A DNA stretch of 64,000 bases from Deltaproteobacteria bacterium (GTDB lineage Bacteria; Myxococcota_A; Polyangia; Polyangiales; Houyiibacteriaceae): the NCBI GenBank assembly GCA_017644045.1, contig JAEPMI010000010.1, forward strand, positions 248,001 through 312,000, in the 5' to 3' direction. Shown piece after piece: positions 16,180-23,868 of this stretch. The notes beneath the pieces are model-generated. The model had not been told where the DNA came from, did no database searches, and saw nothing but the letters and a program-made list of their open reading frames with translations. Every line of letters begins with the position of its first letter. Positions within the stretch are counted from its first letter, which is position 1. A program made the position numbers and the translations under genes.

Positions 16180-17481
16180 GTGACCTGGCGAATTCCATGC
16201 GACGAGGCCGAGCTCGCAGTCGACCTCGCGGCGCGAGCCGAGGCGATGGGCATCTCGGTCGCGCCCCACGTGGCGACCGATCCCGTCAGAGAGGCCCTCG
16301 AGCTGATCGAGGAAGGTGCACGCGTCGCCGTCGCCATGCTCACCGGTCCGGCCGTGACCGAGCTGGTCACGATCGCCCGCAGAGCCCCCGGCCTGCCGAT
16401 GGCCTTGCTCGATGGGCCGCGGACCCTCGCGCGAGAGCTCGGCCTCGCAGCCGCCGAGGACATCGGTGCGCTCGCGAACCTCTTGGCGCTGCGCGAGGCG
16501 CGCGTCGAGCATCCCTGGGAGGCGTCCACTCGCGGCCTCTCGCCAGTGGATCGCCGTCGGCTGGGGGACGCCGCGCGCGGCGGATCGACCGACCAACGAT
16601 GGAGCCGAGGGGACGGAGGGCGCCTTCGACTCGAGCACGCGGGCGGGAGCCTCTTGCTCGGCGATGCACGGTCCGTGGCTGGCGCGCTCGACGCCGCGTA
16701 CGCTGCGGTCGCCAGCGCACGACCGCGCATGCCCACCGTGGAAGGCGTCGACCCGGACGCGGTGCTCGAGGTCATTCTCGGTCCCCCGCGCGCCCTCTCC
16801 GACCCGGCGAGCAAGACCGCCCTCGCCGCCTACGACGTGCCTCTACCGGCCGAGGTCCTCTGCACGAGTCCTTCGCGGGCGGCCTCGGAGGCATCGCAGC
16901 TCGGCTTCCCCGTTCGACTCGCGCTCGCGAGCCCGGACCTACGACTCTGGGACCACCCCGACCTGGTCGCCGACGGAGTCGACAACGCCGCCCGAGTGCG
17001 AGACGTCTTCCGGCAGATGATGGCGCTCGGCGCGACCCGTGCCGACAAGAACCGGCTCCTGGGCGTGACCGTCTCGGCGACGACGAGCGCGAGGGCGCTG
17101 ATGCGGGTGGAAGCCGAGTCGCTCGCCGACGGATGGGTCCGTGCCACCCTCGGCTTCGCCGATCCGCATGGGTTGGCCGCTGGAGACGAGACGGAGTTGC
17201 TCCTACCGGCCAAGGAAGCCGACGTCGCTCGGGCCCTTCGGCGGCTACGTGGCCATCCGCTCCTGCTCGGAGCCGGCGCGACGGCCCGCGAGGCAGTGGT
17301 CGCTCAGCTGACCGACCTGCTCCTGCGGGTGGCCGCATTCATCGACGAATGGCGCGCCGAAGTCGATGGGGTGAGGATCGAGCCCCTCGCGGTCCTCCTC
17401 GATGGGACCGTCGAGGCGCGCGATGTGTGTGTTCAGGTCGGCGACGCGTTCACGCGATCGCTCCGCGCCGCCGCACCCTGA
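16180..17481 (+). CDS. Divergent ATP-grasp / ADP-forming acyl-CoA synthetase-like protein
   Basis: 433 residues. The central segment ASEASQLGFPVRLALASPDL followed by DNAARVRDVFRQMM resembles the ATP-grasp_5 core of ADP-forming acyl-CoA synthetases (normally A..IGYPVALKV.SP with a following HK and AF..I). The end (LLLGAGATAREAVVAQLTDLLLRVAAFI to VRIEPLAVLLDG) matches that domain's C-terminal G-x-R-G and D-I-N-P region in degenerate form. The N-terminal third (AELAVDLAARAEAMGISVAP) looks Rossmann-like. The usual catalytic residues are not clearly kept, so the activity is uncertain. A GTG at 16141 would add 13 residues; the inner GTG 16180 is preferred from the TATCCT box upstream. Confidence 0.6.
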   Translation: MTWRIPCDEAELAVDLAARAEAMGISVAPHVATDPVREALELIEEGARVAVAMLTGPAVTELVTIARRAPGLPMALLDGPRTLARELGLAAAEDIGALANLLALREARVEHPWEASTRGLSPVDRRRLGDAARGGSTDQRWSRGDGGRLRLEHAGGSLLLGDARSVAGALDAAYAAVASARPRMPTVEGVDPDAVLEVILGPPRALSDPASKTALAAYDVPLPAEVLCTSPSRAASEASQLGFPVRLALASPDLRLWDHPDLVADGVDNAARVRDVFRQMMALGATRADKNRLLGVTVSATTSARALMRVEAESLADGWVRATLGFADPHGLAAGDETELLLPAKEADVARALRRLRGHPLLLGAGATAREAVVAQLTDLLLRVAAFIDEWRAEVDGVRIEPLAVLLDGTVEARDVCVQVGDAFTRSLRAAAP

Positions 17482-17488
17482 ACGGCGG

Positions 17489-17680
17489 CTACTCGCCGCC
17501 GCCGGCCTCGGCTCCCGCGCTACCGGGAGGCTGGAGTCCACGCTCCTGAGTGACCTCCTCGTCGGGGCCGGCATCGAACGGGGGCACACCGACCCACGCC
17601 ATCACGGCGACGATGATCCCGAGCACCCCCACGACGATCGCGCCCTTCACGACAGGACTCGCATCTTCCCAAAACGACAT
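17489..17680 (-). CDS. Small single-span membrane protein
   Basis: 63 residues: MSFWEDASPVVKG, one membrane helix (AIVVGVLGIIVAVMAWVGV), then an acidic Gly/Glu-rich tail. A strong Shine-Dalgarno (GAGGAGG, 6-base spacing) and a good upstream promoter make it a convincing real gene despite its size. Function unknown. It is convergent with the ATP-grasp-like gene. Confidence 0.75.
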   Translation of the reverse strand: MSFWEDASPVVKGAIVVGVLGIIVAVMAWVGVPPFDAGPDEEVTQERGLQPPGSAGAEAGGGE

Positions 17681-17731
17681 TCGCAGCCTCCTCGAAGCGG
17701 GGCCCCACTGGCCCTCGAAACAACCGCCCCG

Positions 17732-17761
17732 ACCTTAGGGAATCGCTCCCGTCGGGGTCAA
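17732..17761 (-). promoter_or_regulatory. Predicted sigma-70 promoter for the small membrane protein
   Basis: Minus strand TTGACC (17756-17761), an 18-base spacer, and TAAGGT (17732-17737), in an AT-richer stretch after the pdxA stop. Leader of about 45 bases. Confidence 0.55.
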
Positions 17762-17828
17762 CCAATTTTCGTATCGGAAGGAAAAGTACACCAATGACGC
17801 AAAGAATACCAGCCGAATTGGGGCCATT

Positions 17829-18794
17829 TCAGATCGAGGGTGTCAATCGGGCCCCACACCGGATGGCGGCGGCCATTCCCTCGAAATCGACGGCCTCTCC
17901 AGCCGCCGCGTCGTAGGCCACGCCATGGTCGACGCTGGCGCGGACGAAAGGCAAGCCCCACGTCACGTTCACCGCGGCGCGCCAATCCAGCAGCTTCGAG
18001 GCGATCGTCGCCTGGTCGTGGAGCATGGTCACCACTCCATCGATGCGCCCGTCGCTCGCGAGACGAAAGGCCGTCTCGGCCCCCATCGGGCCGGTGACGC
18101 GCCCTTCATACACGCCATCGCAGGCTGGGGCGATCGCGGCGATCTCCTCGGTGCCGAAGAGCCCGCCCTCCCCCGCGTGGGGGTTCAGACCCGTCACGAC
18201 GACGCGCGGCTGATCGCATCCGAGCCGCAGCAGCGCCTCGATGAGGTGACGGGTCGCCCGCCGGACCCTCGCCTCGGTGATGGCTTCCGCGGCGTCACGA
18301 ACCGACAGGTGCGTGGTCACCAGTCCCACCTTCAGGCGTGGGCCGAGGAAGAGCATCGTCACGTCGTCGCGGGCCAGTCCGCAGCGCGCGGCCAGATGCT
18401 CGGTCTGGCCGGTGAACGCGGTCCCGCCGAGGACCACCGCTTCCTTGCTGGTCGGACCGGTGATCAGAGTGTCCGCCTCCCCGGAGAGCACGGCGTCCGC
18501 CGCGGCGTCGAGCGCCGCCACCTGAGCTCGACCGCCCTCGTCGCTCGGAGCGTGGAGGGCGATGGTCGCGTCGCTCCATCGCGCGCAGTGACGCAGCGAG
18601 ACCGTCGCCGGCGCCGATGGATCGTCGACGCAGGGGACGCCGAGCCGGTCCAGCCGCGCTTCGAGTCGCTCCGCGTCGCCGAAGACCAGGAACGACTCCC
18701 GCCCTCCGGCCTCCCGGTGGCTCGCGATGGCTCGTGCGGTGATCTCCGGTCCGACGCCCGCGGGATCGCCCGGGGAGACGGCCAGGATCGTCAC
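17829..18794 (-). CDS. pdxA: 4-hydroxythreonine-4-phosphate dehydrogenase
   Basis: 321 residues. PdxA oxidises 4-phosphohydroxy-L-threonine in pyridoxal phosphate synthesis, in the cytoplasm. Signatures: N-terminal SPGDPAGVGPEI, the Zn-binding GQTEHLA, GLNPHAGEGGLFG, MLHDQATIASKLLDW and near the end FVRASVDHGVAYD. GTG 18794 overlaps the stop of the response-regulator gene by four bases (GTGA), so the long upstream frame is only a shadow and the two genes are translationally coupled. Length is normal for the family. Confidence 0.93.
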   Translation of the reverse strand: MTILAVSPGDPAGVGPEITARAIASHREAGGRESFLVFGDAERLEARLDRLGVPCVDDPSAPATVSLRHCARWSDATIALHAPSDEGGRAQVAALDAAADAVLSGEADTLITGPTSKEAVVLGGTAFTGQTEHLAARCGLARDDVTMLFLGPRLKVGLVTTHLSVRDAAEAITEARVRRATRHLIEALLRLGCDQPRVVVTGLNPHAGEGGLFGTEEIAAIAPACDGVYEGRVTGPMGAETAFRLASDGRIDGVVTMLHDQATIASKLLDWRAAVNVTWGLPFVRASVDHGVAYDAAAGEAVDFEGMAAAIRCGARLTPSI

Positions 18795-19471
18795 GATGGC
18801 GCCCGCATCTTGTAGCCGACACCCCGTACGGTCTCGAGGGCGGCCATCGGACCACCGATCTTCATGCGGAGGCGGCGCACGTGAATGTCCACGGTTCGGC
18901 TCCCGCCGTAGTAGTCGACGCCCCACACCCGCTCGAGGAGCTGCTGGCGCGAGAACACACGGCCGCGGTTTTGGCAGAGGAAGCGCAGGAGCGCGAACTC
19001 CTGTTGGGTGAGCTTGACCGGCGACCCGTCGACGGTGACCTCGTGGGCGGCGAGGTCGATGCAGAGCGCGCCCATCTTGATGCGCTCGTGAGCGTTGAAG
19101 TCGCTCCGCTGCCACTCGACCCGGCGAATCCGGAGGTAGAGCTCCTGCGGGACGTAGGGATGGAGCACGACATCGTCGAAGCCATCGCGTGCGTCGATGC
19201 GCGACAGCCCCTGCACGCTCACCGCGACGATGACCGGCACGTCCCGCAGGTTGCGGGCGGCTCTCAGCCGCATGAGCGCGGCGCGGGCGCCGTCCACCTC
19301 GTGGAGCGCCTCGACCATGATGACCGTCGGCGGGTCGGAATCGAGGATCTCATCATCCAGATTGTCCCACAGATCAGCGGTACGAACGGAACAGCCGAGC
19401 GATTGGAGTACGTCGACGCAGCTGTCCTCTCGCTGTAGCGTTGCCTCCGGTCCGACGACGAGGATCCACAT
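18791..19471 (-). CDS. OmpR-family response regulator with a non-phosphorylatable receiver
   Basis: 226 residues. The N-terminal receiver (1-115) has the fold pattern (WILVVGPEA, PTVIMVEALHEVDG, VPVIVAVSVQG, VVLHPYVPQEL) but lacks the phosphorylation set. The acidic pair after beta-1 is Gly-Pro-Glu, the acceptor Asp is Glu54, and the switch Lys is His104. The C-terminal winged helix (about 130-226) is intact: LTQQEFALLRFLCQNRGRVF, SRTVDIHVRRLRMKI and VRGVGYKM. It is likely a constitutive or ligand-controlled transcription factor. ATG 19471 fits the family start; ATG 19486 is possible. It is coupled to pdxA. Confidence 0.85.
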   Translation of the reverse strand: MWILVVGPEATLQREDSCVDVLQSLGCSVRTADLWDNLDDEILDSDPPTVIMVEALHEVDGARAALMRLRAARNLRDVPVIVAVSVQGLSRIDARDGFDDVVLHPYVPQELYLRIRRVEWQRSDFNAHERIKMGALCIDLAAHEVTVDGSPVKLTQQEFALLRFLCQNRGRVFSRQQLLERVWGVDYYGGSRTVDIHVRRLRMKIGGPMAALETVRGVGYKMRAPS

Positions 19472-19481
19472 GGCCGCGGCG

Positions 19482-19487
19482 ACCATA
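19482..19487 (-). promoter_or_regulatory. Predicted -10 element (TATGGT), leaderless type
   Basis: Ten bases before ATG 19471 of the response-regulator gene. It overlaps the alternative ATG at 19486, favouring the inner start. Confidence 0.35.
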
Positions 19488-19638
19488 GCAGAGCGGCCGC
19501 CTTCGCCCCATGCGACACTTTCGGGTCGCCCGTCGACCCCGGAATTGACGTTTGCCTCAGCCGGATACGGCGGGTAACGTCGGGCCTCCGAGGCCGCTCA
19601 GAAGGCGGCTCTTCAGTAGCACTGGAACTGGCTAGACC

Positions 19639-21249
19639 GTGACTTCGAAGCGCTGGCGCATGGTCGTCTCCAACCTCTCGGGCGACGACATCCGACAAGA
19701 GGTCACCGTCGAGTCGACCAACTGGATGGCCGCGCTGCGCGCCGGCCGCACCGAGCTCGGCGAGTCCGGTGGCGTGCCGACCGGCTCGAGCTGCTCGGTG
19801 AGCCCCGAGGGCACCGTCACCATTCTCGACCCGATGGCGCGTCGACGCTTCGTGCTCTCGGTGGACACCTCCGAGTCGTTCGTCCAGAGCGCCCCCAAGG
19901 GCCCGAAGGTGCCGCCGGACGAGAAGGCACCAGCGCCGGCCGCCGCTGCGCCTCCCGCGGCCGCTGCGCCCGCGGAGCCCGCTCCGTCGGTCCCCGCGCC
20001 GAGGAAGAAGGTCCCCAAGAAGACCATGGCCTACATCCCGGCGGACGCGGTCCCGTCGGCGCCGGCGCCCAAGAAGAAGGTCCCCAAGAAGACCATGGCC
20101 TACATCCCGGCGGACGCGGTCCCGTCGGCACCGGCCGCTCCCGCACCTGCCGAGCCGGCCGCGCCTGCCGCTCCGCCCGCCGCCCAAGCGCCGGAACCCG
20201 CCGCCGCTCCCGAGCCCGCGGAGGCGCCGGAGGCCGCGTCGGGCGGGTTCGGGCCCACCCCGAGCGAGCCGGCTCCTGCCGCGCCCGCGGCGGCAGCGCC
20301 CCCCGCCCCTGCAGCTCCGAAAGAGGAGCTCCCTTCGATCATCGTCGCCGCGGACGCGTCCACGCCACCGCCGCAGTGGACGCTGCACTCGGAGCGGGAC
20401 GCCGAGCCCTCGCCCGAGAACCCCCTCACCTACCGCGAGCGGGCGTACGTGGTGGCCGAGGGCACGTCCTCGGACACCTGCGAAGCGATCGCTCGCGAGC
20501 AGCTCGCGGCGATTCAGGCATCGATCGCCGAGCGCCCGCGCGGGAAGTTCATCAACCTCGCCGTCTTCGACCACGACTGGAAGGGCCGCCCCCAACGACC
20601 GCCGGTGGTCACGCTGCAGTTCAAGGACTGGCAGGACAGCCTCGTCGTCGATCGGCCGCTCGAGCGCATCACCGCGGCGGCCAAGGCGTCGCGGGGTTCG
20701 ACGCCGCCGCCCGCGCCACGGAAGCGGCACACCACCGACGAGCAGGACAACCGGCTGGCCACGGCCTTCGAGGCCTCGCAGGACCTCCTCTTCCTCAGCA
20801 CGCCCCTCGAGGGGCTCGAGTTCGCCCTCGATCTCTTCGAGGACCTGGCGACGGCCGAGGGCATGGCCGCGTGCCTCTATGACATCGACGACGACGTCCA
20901 TCGCGTCGCGGCGGCCACCGGGCCCAACGCCGACGCGGTCCGGGGAAAGGCGATCCCCTTCCAGGGCGGCCTCTTCGGTGTCGCGGCGCAGACTCCCAAC
21001 GCGGCGCTCCGCGTCCCGGACGTGTCGTCCGAGCCTCGCTTCGACCCGAGCATCGACGGCTGGGACGGGCTCGAGGCGCGAGACCTGCTCTACGTGCCCC
21101 TCGCGGCGCAGGGACGCTTCCTGGGCATCATCCAGCTGGTGAACCGCACCAAGGCAGGCGGCTTCAGCCAGGCGGACGCCGACCTCGCGACCTACATCGG
21201 TCAGCAGCTCGCCAGCTTCCTGCACCAGGCCCGCCTCAAGGCGGGCTGA
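19639..21249 (+). CDS. GAF-domain protein with Ala/Pro-rich linkers
   Basis: 536 residues. The N-terminal 80 form a small beta-rich domain (RMVVSNLSGDDIRQEVTVES). Residues about 90-235 are Ala/Pro-rich and include a 23-residue unit repeated twice (core VPKKTMAYIPADAVPSAPAP). A central domain (about 240-345) precedes the GAF domain at about 375-535 (DLLFLSTPLEGLEFALDLFE to DADLATYIGQQLASFLHQA). GAF domains bind small ligands or mediate dimerisation. No kinase or cyclase is attached, so it may be an adaptor of a signalling complex. The GTG start has no good ribosome site. Confidence 0.75.
   Translation: MTSKRWRMVVSNLSGDDIRQEVTVESTNWMAALRAGRTELGESGGVPTGSSCSVSPEGTVTILDPMARRRFVLSVDTSESFVQSAPKGPKVPPDEKAPAPAAAAPPAAAAPAEPAPSVPAPRKKVPKKTMAYIPADAVPSAPAPKKKVPKKTMAYIPADAVPSAPAAPAPAEPAAPAAPPAAQAPEPAAAPEPAEAPEAASGGFGPTPSEPAPAAPAAAAPPAPAAPKEELPSIIVAADASTPPPQWTLHSERDAEPSPENPLTYRERAYVVAEGTSSDTCEAIAREQLAAIQASIAERPRGKFINLAVFDHDWKGRPQRPPVVTLQFKDWQDSLVVDRPLERITAAAKASRGSTPPPAPRKRHTTDEQDNRLATAFEASQDLLFLSTPLEGLEFALDLFEDLATAEGMAACLYDIDDDVHRVAAATGPNADAVRGKAIPFQGGLFGVAAQTPNAALRVPDVSSEPRFDPSIDGWDGLEARDLLYVPLAAQGRFLGIIQLVNRTKAGGFSQADADLATYIGQQLASFLHQARLKAG
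20004..20141 (+). repeat. Two tandem 69-base coding repeats
   Basis: Two near-identical 69-base units (GTCCCCAAGAAGACCATGG at 20011 and again at 20080), each encoding a Lys-rich patch followed by a Pro/Ala linker in the GAF protein. Confidence 0.85.
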
Positions 21250-21267
21250 CCGGCGCAGGCCAGCGCC

Positions 21268-21804
21268 TCAGTTCTCGAGGAGGCGCTTGACCTGACGCTC
21301 GATGACCCGCGCGTCCGGCGCGCGGAAGCCCTCGTGGACGTAGCGAACCACACCACGCTGGTCGATCAGGAAGCTCGACGGCATGCGCGGCGGGTTGTAG
21401 CGGTCGGCGACCCGGTGGTTCCCATCGTGGACGACGCGGAACGACACCGGCGTGCGGCGCAGGAAACGCCGCATGTTGCCCTCTTCGGTGTCGATGTTGA
21501 CCCCGACGATGACGAGCCCCTGGTCGGCGTACTCGTCGTGCAGGCGCTCCAGGAAGGGCATCTCCTGACGGCACGGACCGCACCACGACGCCCAGAAGTC
21601 GACGAGCACGACCTTGCCGCGGAGCTGGGAGAGCCGGACCGTGCGCCCGTCGGTGTCGCGCAGGTTGATCTCCGGAGCCCGTGAGCCCCGGGAGAGCGCC
21701 TGCGCCGGCAGGACGCTCGTGGCGACGAGAGCAACGACGGCGAGGGCGGAGAGTGCGGCGCGGGTCATCGCGCTCTTGGACGGGGCGGTGGGGCGGGCAT
21801 TCAT
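21268..21804 (-). CDS. TlpA-like periplasmic thioredoxin
   Basis: 178 residues. An N-terminal signal or anchor ([21 protein letters not shown]) is followed by a redoxin/thioredoxin domain with active site WCGPC (Cys75, Cys78), in the context [20 protein letters not shown], and the cis-proline loop MPSSFLID. TlpA/ResA-like proteins keep cysteines reduced in the periplasm, often for cytochrome maturation; the partner here is unknown. GAGAGGA 10 bases upstream supports the ATG. It lies 31 bases downstream of the DsbA-like gene on the same strand. Confidence 0.88.
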   Translation of the reverse strand: MNARPTAPSKSAMTRAALSALAVVALVATSVLPAQALSRGSRAPEINLRDTDGRTVRLSQLRGKVVLVDFWASWCGPCRQEMPFLERLHDEYADQGLVIVGVNIDTEEGNMRRFLRRTPVSFRVVHDGNHRVADRYNPPRMPSSFLIDQRGVVRYVHEGFRAPDARVIERQVKRLLEN

Positions 21805-21835
21805 CGGGGGGTCGATTCCTCTCGTTCGCGTGGGG

Positions 21836-22732
21836 TCAACGCTGCGCGTCGATGCGCGCGAGCTCTTCGCGGACGTAAGTATCGAGTGCCTCCACCGGTT
21901 CTGTGAAGGGGCGACCGTTCACGAAGATGCGCGGGGTGCCGTCGACGCCGAGCTCCTGGCCTTCGGCGCGGTTGCGCTCGATGAGCGCCTCGGTCTCCTC
22001 GGACTCCATGTCGGTGCGGAAGCGCGCCATGTCGAGACCGATCTGCGTGGCATAGCCCTCGATGTCGCTGGGGGTGAGGCTGTGCTGGTTCTCGAAGAGC
22101 AGATCGTGCATCTCCCAGAACTTCCCCTGGCGCTGTGCAGCGATGGCCGCGCGAGCGGCCGCGCGAGCGTACTCGTGCATCGAGAGTGGATAGTGCTTGA
22201 AGGCGAACGCGACCCGGTCGGAGTGCTCGCGCGCCACGCGCCCGAGGATCGGATGAGCCTGCCGACAGAACGGGCACTCGAAGTCGCTGAACTCGACGAT
22301 GGTCACGTCGGCGCCCATGAGCGCGCCCCGGATGGGCGCGCCCTCGATGTCGATCTCGTGGAGCCGATCGGCGTCGTAGCGGTTCTTGTAGTGGTCGCGG
22401 ATCTCCGAGCGGTCGTGCCCCTCGGCGACGAGTCGGCCGATGTAGGTCGCCGCCGGGACGCAGTCGGCGCAGCCCCGCTCTTCCTGAACGCAGCGGGCCA
22501 CGCTGATCGGCTCGCCGCAGGGGGAGAGCTGGTCGTTGATGAGTCGCACCCAGTTGCGCTTCTCACCGGTGGTCAGGACCGAGGTGTCGATGGCTTCGAG
22601 GTCCTCGATGGGCGGCGGGCGCCCTTCGAGCTCCACGTCCTCGACGGTCTCGTCGCCCTCACCGTCTTCTTCGCAGCCGGGGAGCACACCGAGGGTCGCT
22701 CCCAAGGCCATGACGATCGCGATTCGCCGCAT
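21836..22732 (-). CDS. DsbA-like thioredoxin-fold lipoprotein
   Basis: 298 residues with a lipobox ([10 protein letters not shown], Cys20). The C-terminal half is a DsbA/thioredoxin_4 domain with active site CPFC (Cys153, Cys156, in [13 protein letters not shown]), an inserted helical region, and cis-proline [10 protein letters not shown]. The N-terminal half has four further cysteines (72, 81, 88, 91), the last in a CADC motif, which may be a second redox centre. Likely a cell-envelope thiol oxidoreductase working with the neighbouring TlpA-like protein. TAAGCT ends 8 bases before the ATG. Confidence 0.87.
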   Translation of the reverse strand: MRRIAIVMALGATLGVLPGCEEDGEGDETVEDVELEGRPPPIEDLEAIDTSVLTTGEKRNWVRLINDQLSPCGEPISVARCVQEERGCADCVPAATYIGRLVAEGHDRSEIRDHYKNRYDADRLHEIDIEGAPIRGALMGADVTIVEFSDFECPFCRQAHPILGRVAREHSDRVAFAFKHYPLSMHEYARAAARAAIAAQRQGKFWEMHDLLFENQHSLTPSDIEGYATQIGLDMARFRTDMESEETEALIERNRAEGQELGVDGTPRIFVNGRPFTEPVEALDTYVREELARIDAQR

Positions 22733-22740
22733 CGCCGGGG

Positions 22741-22746
22741 AGCTTA
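22741..22746 (-). promoter_or_regulatory. Predicted -10 element (TAAGCT), leaderless type
   Basis: In the 24-base gap before the DsbA-like gene, 8 bases from its ATG, so this gene may be transcribed separately from the upstream Ig-like lipoprotein gene. Confidence 0.4.
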
Positions 22747-22756
22747 GGAGGTCCGC

Positions 22757-23506
22757 TCACCGCGCGCCACCCAGGATCCAGTCCGCGACCAACGCCACGT
22801 CGGAGAGCGGCAACGGGCCCGCTGGGGGCATCGCTTCGCCCCACACGTGCGGGTCGGCGAGCATCTTGTAGATCAGGTAGCTCCGCGACGGGTCGCTCTC
22901 CTCGATTCGGGCCATCCCGCTGAGGCCGAGACGGCCGATCGTGGCGGTGCCTCCGGTCTGGTCGGCAGGGACCCCCAGCGCGCTCCGGCGTGTGGCTTCG
23001 AGACTCGTCAGGTCCAGCGAAAGGCCTCCATCGCCGTCGTGGCAGCCCTCGACGCAGTGAGCCGCGAAGATCGGCTCGACCGTCGCCCACTCGGTGGTGC
23101 CGCTCGGCGAGGGGTCGACCGCGTTCTCGCCGGTCACGAACGTGAGTGCGAAGGGCTCGGCGTCCGTCCCATCGAGGTCCCGCACGCCGTCGATGGTCAG
23201 GGTGTAGCGAACGTTCGGCTCGAGTCGCTGACCGCGAAAGGGTCGGACGACGACGGAGCGCGCGACGGGATCGAAGCGGACCTCGAGAAAGTGCGCGAGC
23301 TCCCCCGACGTGAGCGCGATCTCCGCGCGCCCCACGGTGCGTGGGTCGAGCGCGCGATCGTAGAAGACGCGCAGCGGTGTGGCCCGGTCGACGCCCGTTG
23401 CACCTTCGTCGGGTGCCGTGCGGACGACGGACGGTGCGCTTCCAGTGGGCACGGGGCCCAGGTCGCAGGCGACGCAGAGGAGAGCGAGGAGGAGCGGAGC
23501 TCTCAG
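22757..23506 (-). CDS. Ig-like domain lipoprotein, probable CTG start
   Basis: 249 residues if started at CTG 23506: MRAPLLLALLCVAC is then a perfect short lipoprotein signal. The mature protein has a bacterial Ig-like (SbsA-type) domain at about 35-130 (VVRTAPDEGATGVDRATPLRVFYDRAL, typical of such proteins). The C-terminal region has a CVEGCHDG motif (CxxCH, so possibly a covalent haem site) and ends PPAGPLPLSDVALVADWILGG, as in myxobacterial cytochrome-like lipoproteins. No ATG, GTG or TTG gives a sensible N-terminus. The CTG overlaps the TGA of the upstream gene by four bases (CTGA), a coupled arrangement. Confidence 0.75.
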   Translation of the reverse strand: MRAPLLLALLCVACDLGPVPTGSAPSVVRTAPDEGATGVDRATPLRVFYDRALDPRTVGRAEIALTSGELAHFLEVRFDPVARSVVVRPFRGQRLEPNVRYTLTIDGVRDLDGTDAEPFALTFVTGENAVDPSPSGTTEWATVEPIFAAHCVEGCHDGDGGLSLDLTSLEATRRSALGVPADQTGGTATIGRLGLSGMARIEESDPSRSYLIYKMLADPHVWGEAMPPAGPLPLSDVALVADWILGGAR

Positions 23507-23757
23507 GACTCGCTGTACATCTGGAGCTGGTCGCGGACCACGTCCTCGTTGATCCCCGACCGAATGTGATCCTTCAAGCAATCCGCCACCGTGACCATCA
23601 GGTCGCTGACGCCGCGGTCGTCGATGAGCTTGCTGAGGAGCGCCCGGGACTCGCGGCTGTCCTCGTCCCGCAGAAACTGCCGCACCTGATCCATCGTAAT
23701 GGCTCCGTCGAAGTCGATGACGATGTTGTCCACCAGATATCGGGCGAGCTCTTTCAC
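23503..23757 (-). CDS. Small acidic protein of unknown function
   Basis: 84 residues, helical and acidic (MKELARYLVDNIVIDFDGAI, VSDLMVTVADCLKDHI), no signal peptide and no named motif. GTG 23757 has GGAGG five bases upstream, a strong ribosome site, which fixes the start inside a much longer open frame. It is coupled by CTGA to the Ig-like lipoprotein, although one product is cytoplasmic and the other exported. Not recognised. Confidence 0.7.
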   Translation of the reverse strand: MKELARYLVDNIVIDFDGAITMDQVRQFLRDEDSRESRALLSKLIDDRGVSDLMVTVADCLKDHIRSGINEDVVRDQLQMYSES

Positions 23758-23856
23758 GGGTTCCTCCAAGGGTGACGGCACGAAGGTGCCATGCCCGTGA
23801 CTTGTAGTCGTGTCGGGGCACCCAACGCAAGAAGCGCGTCCAGCCGCACCGGATGA

Positions 23857-23862
23857 TAGGCT
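23857..23862 (+). promoter_or_regulatory. Predicted -10 element (TAGGCT), leaderless type
   Basis: Six bases before ATG 23869 of the glycosyltransferase. No Shine-Dalgarno is present. Confidence 0.4.
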
Positions 23863-23868
23863 CCCCGC

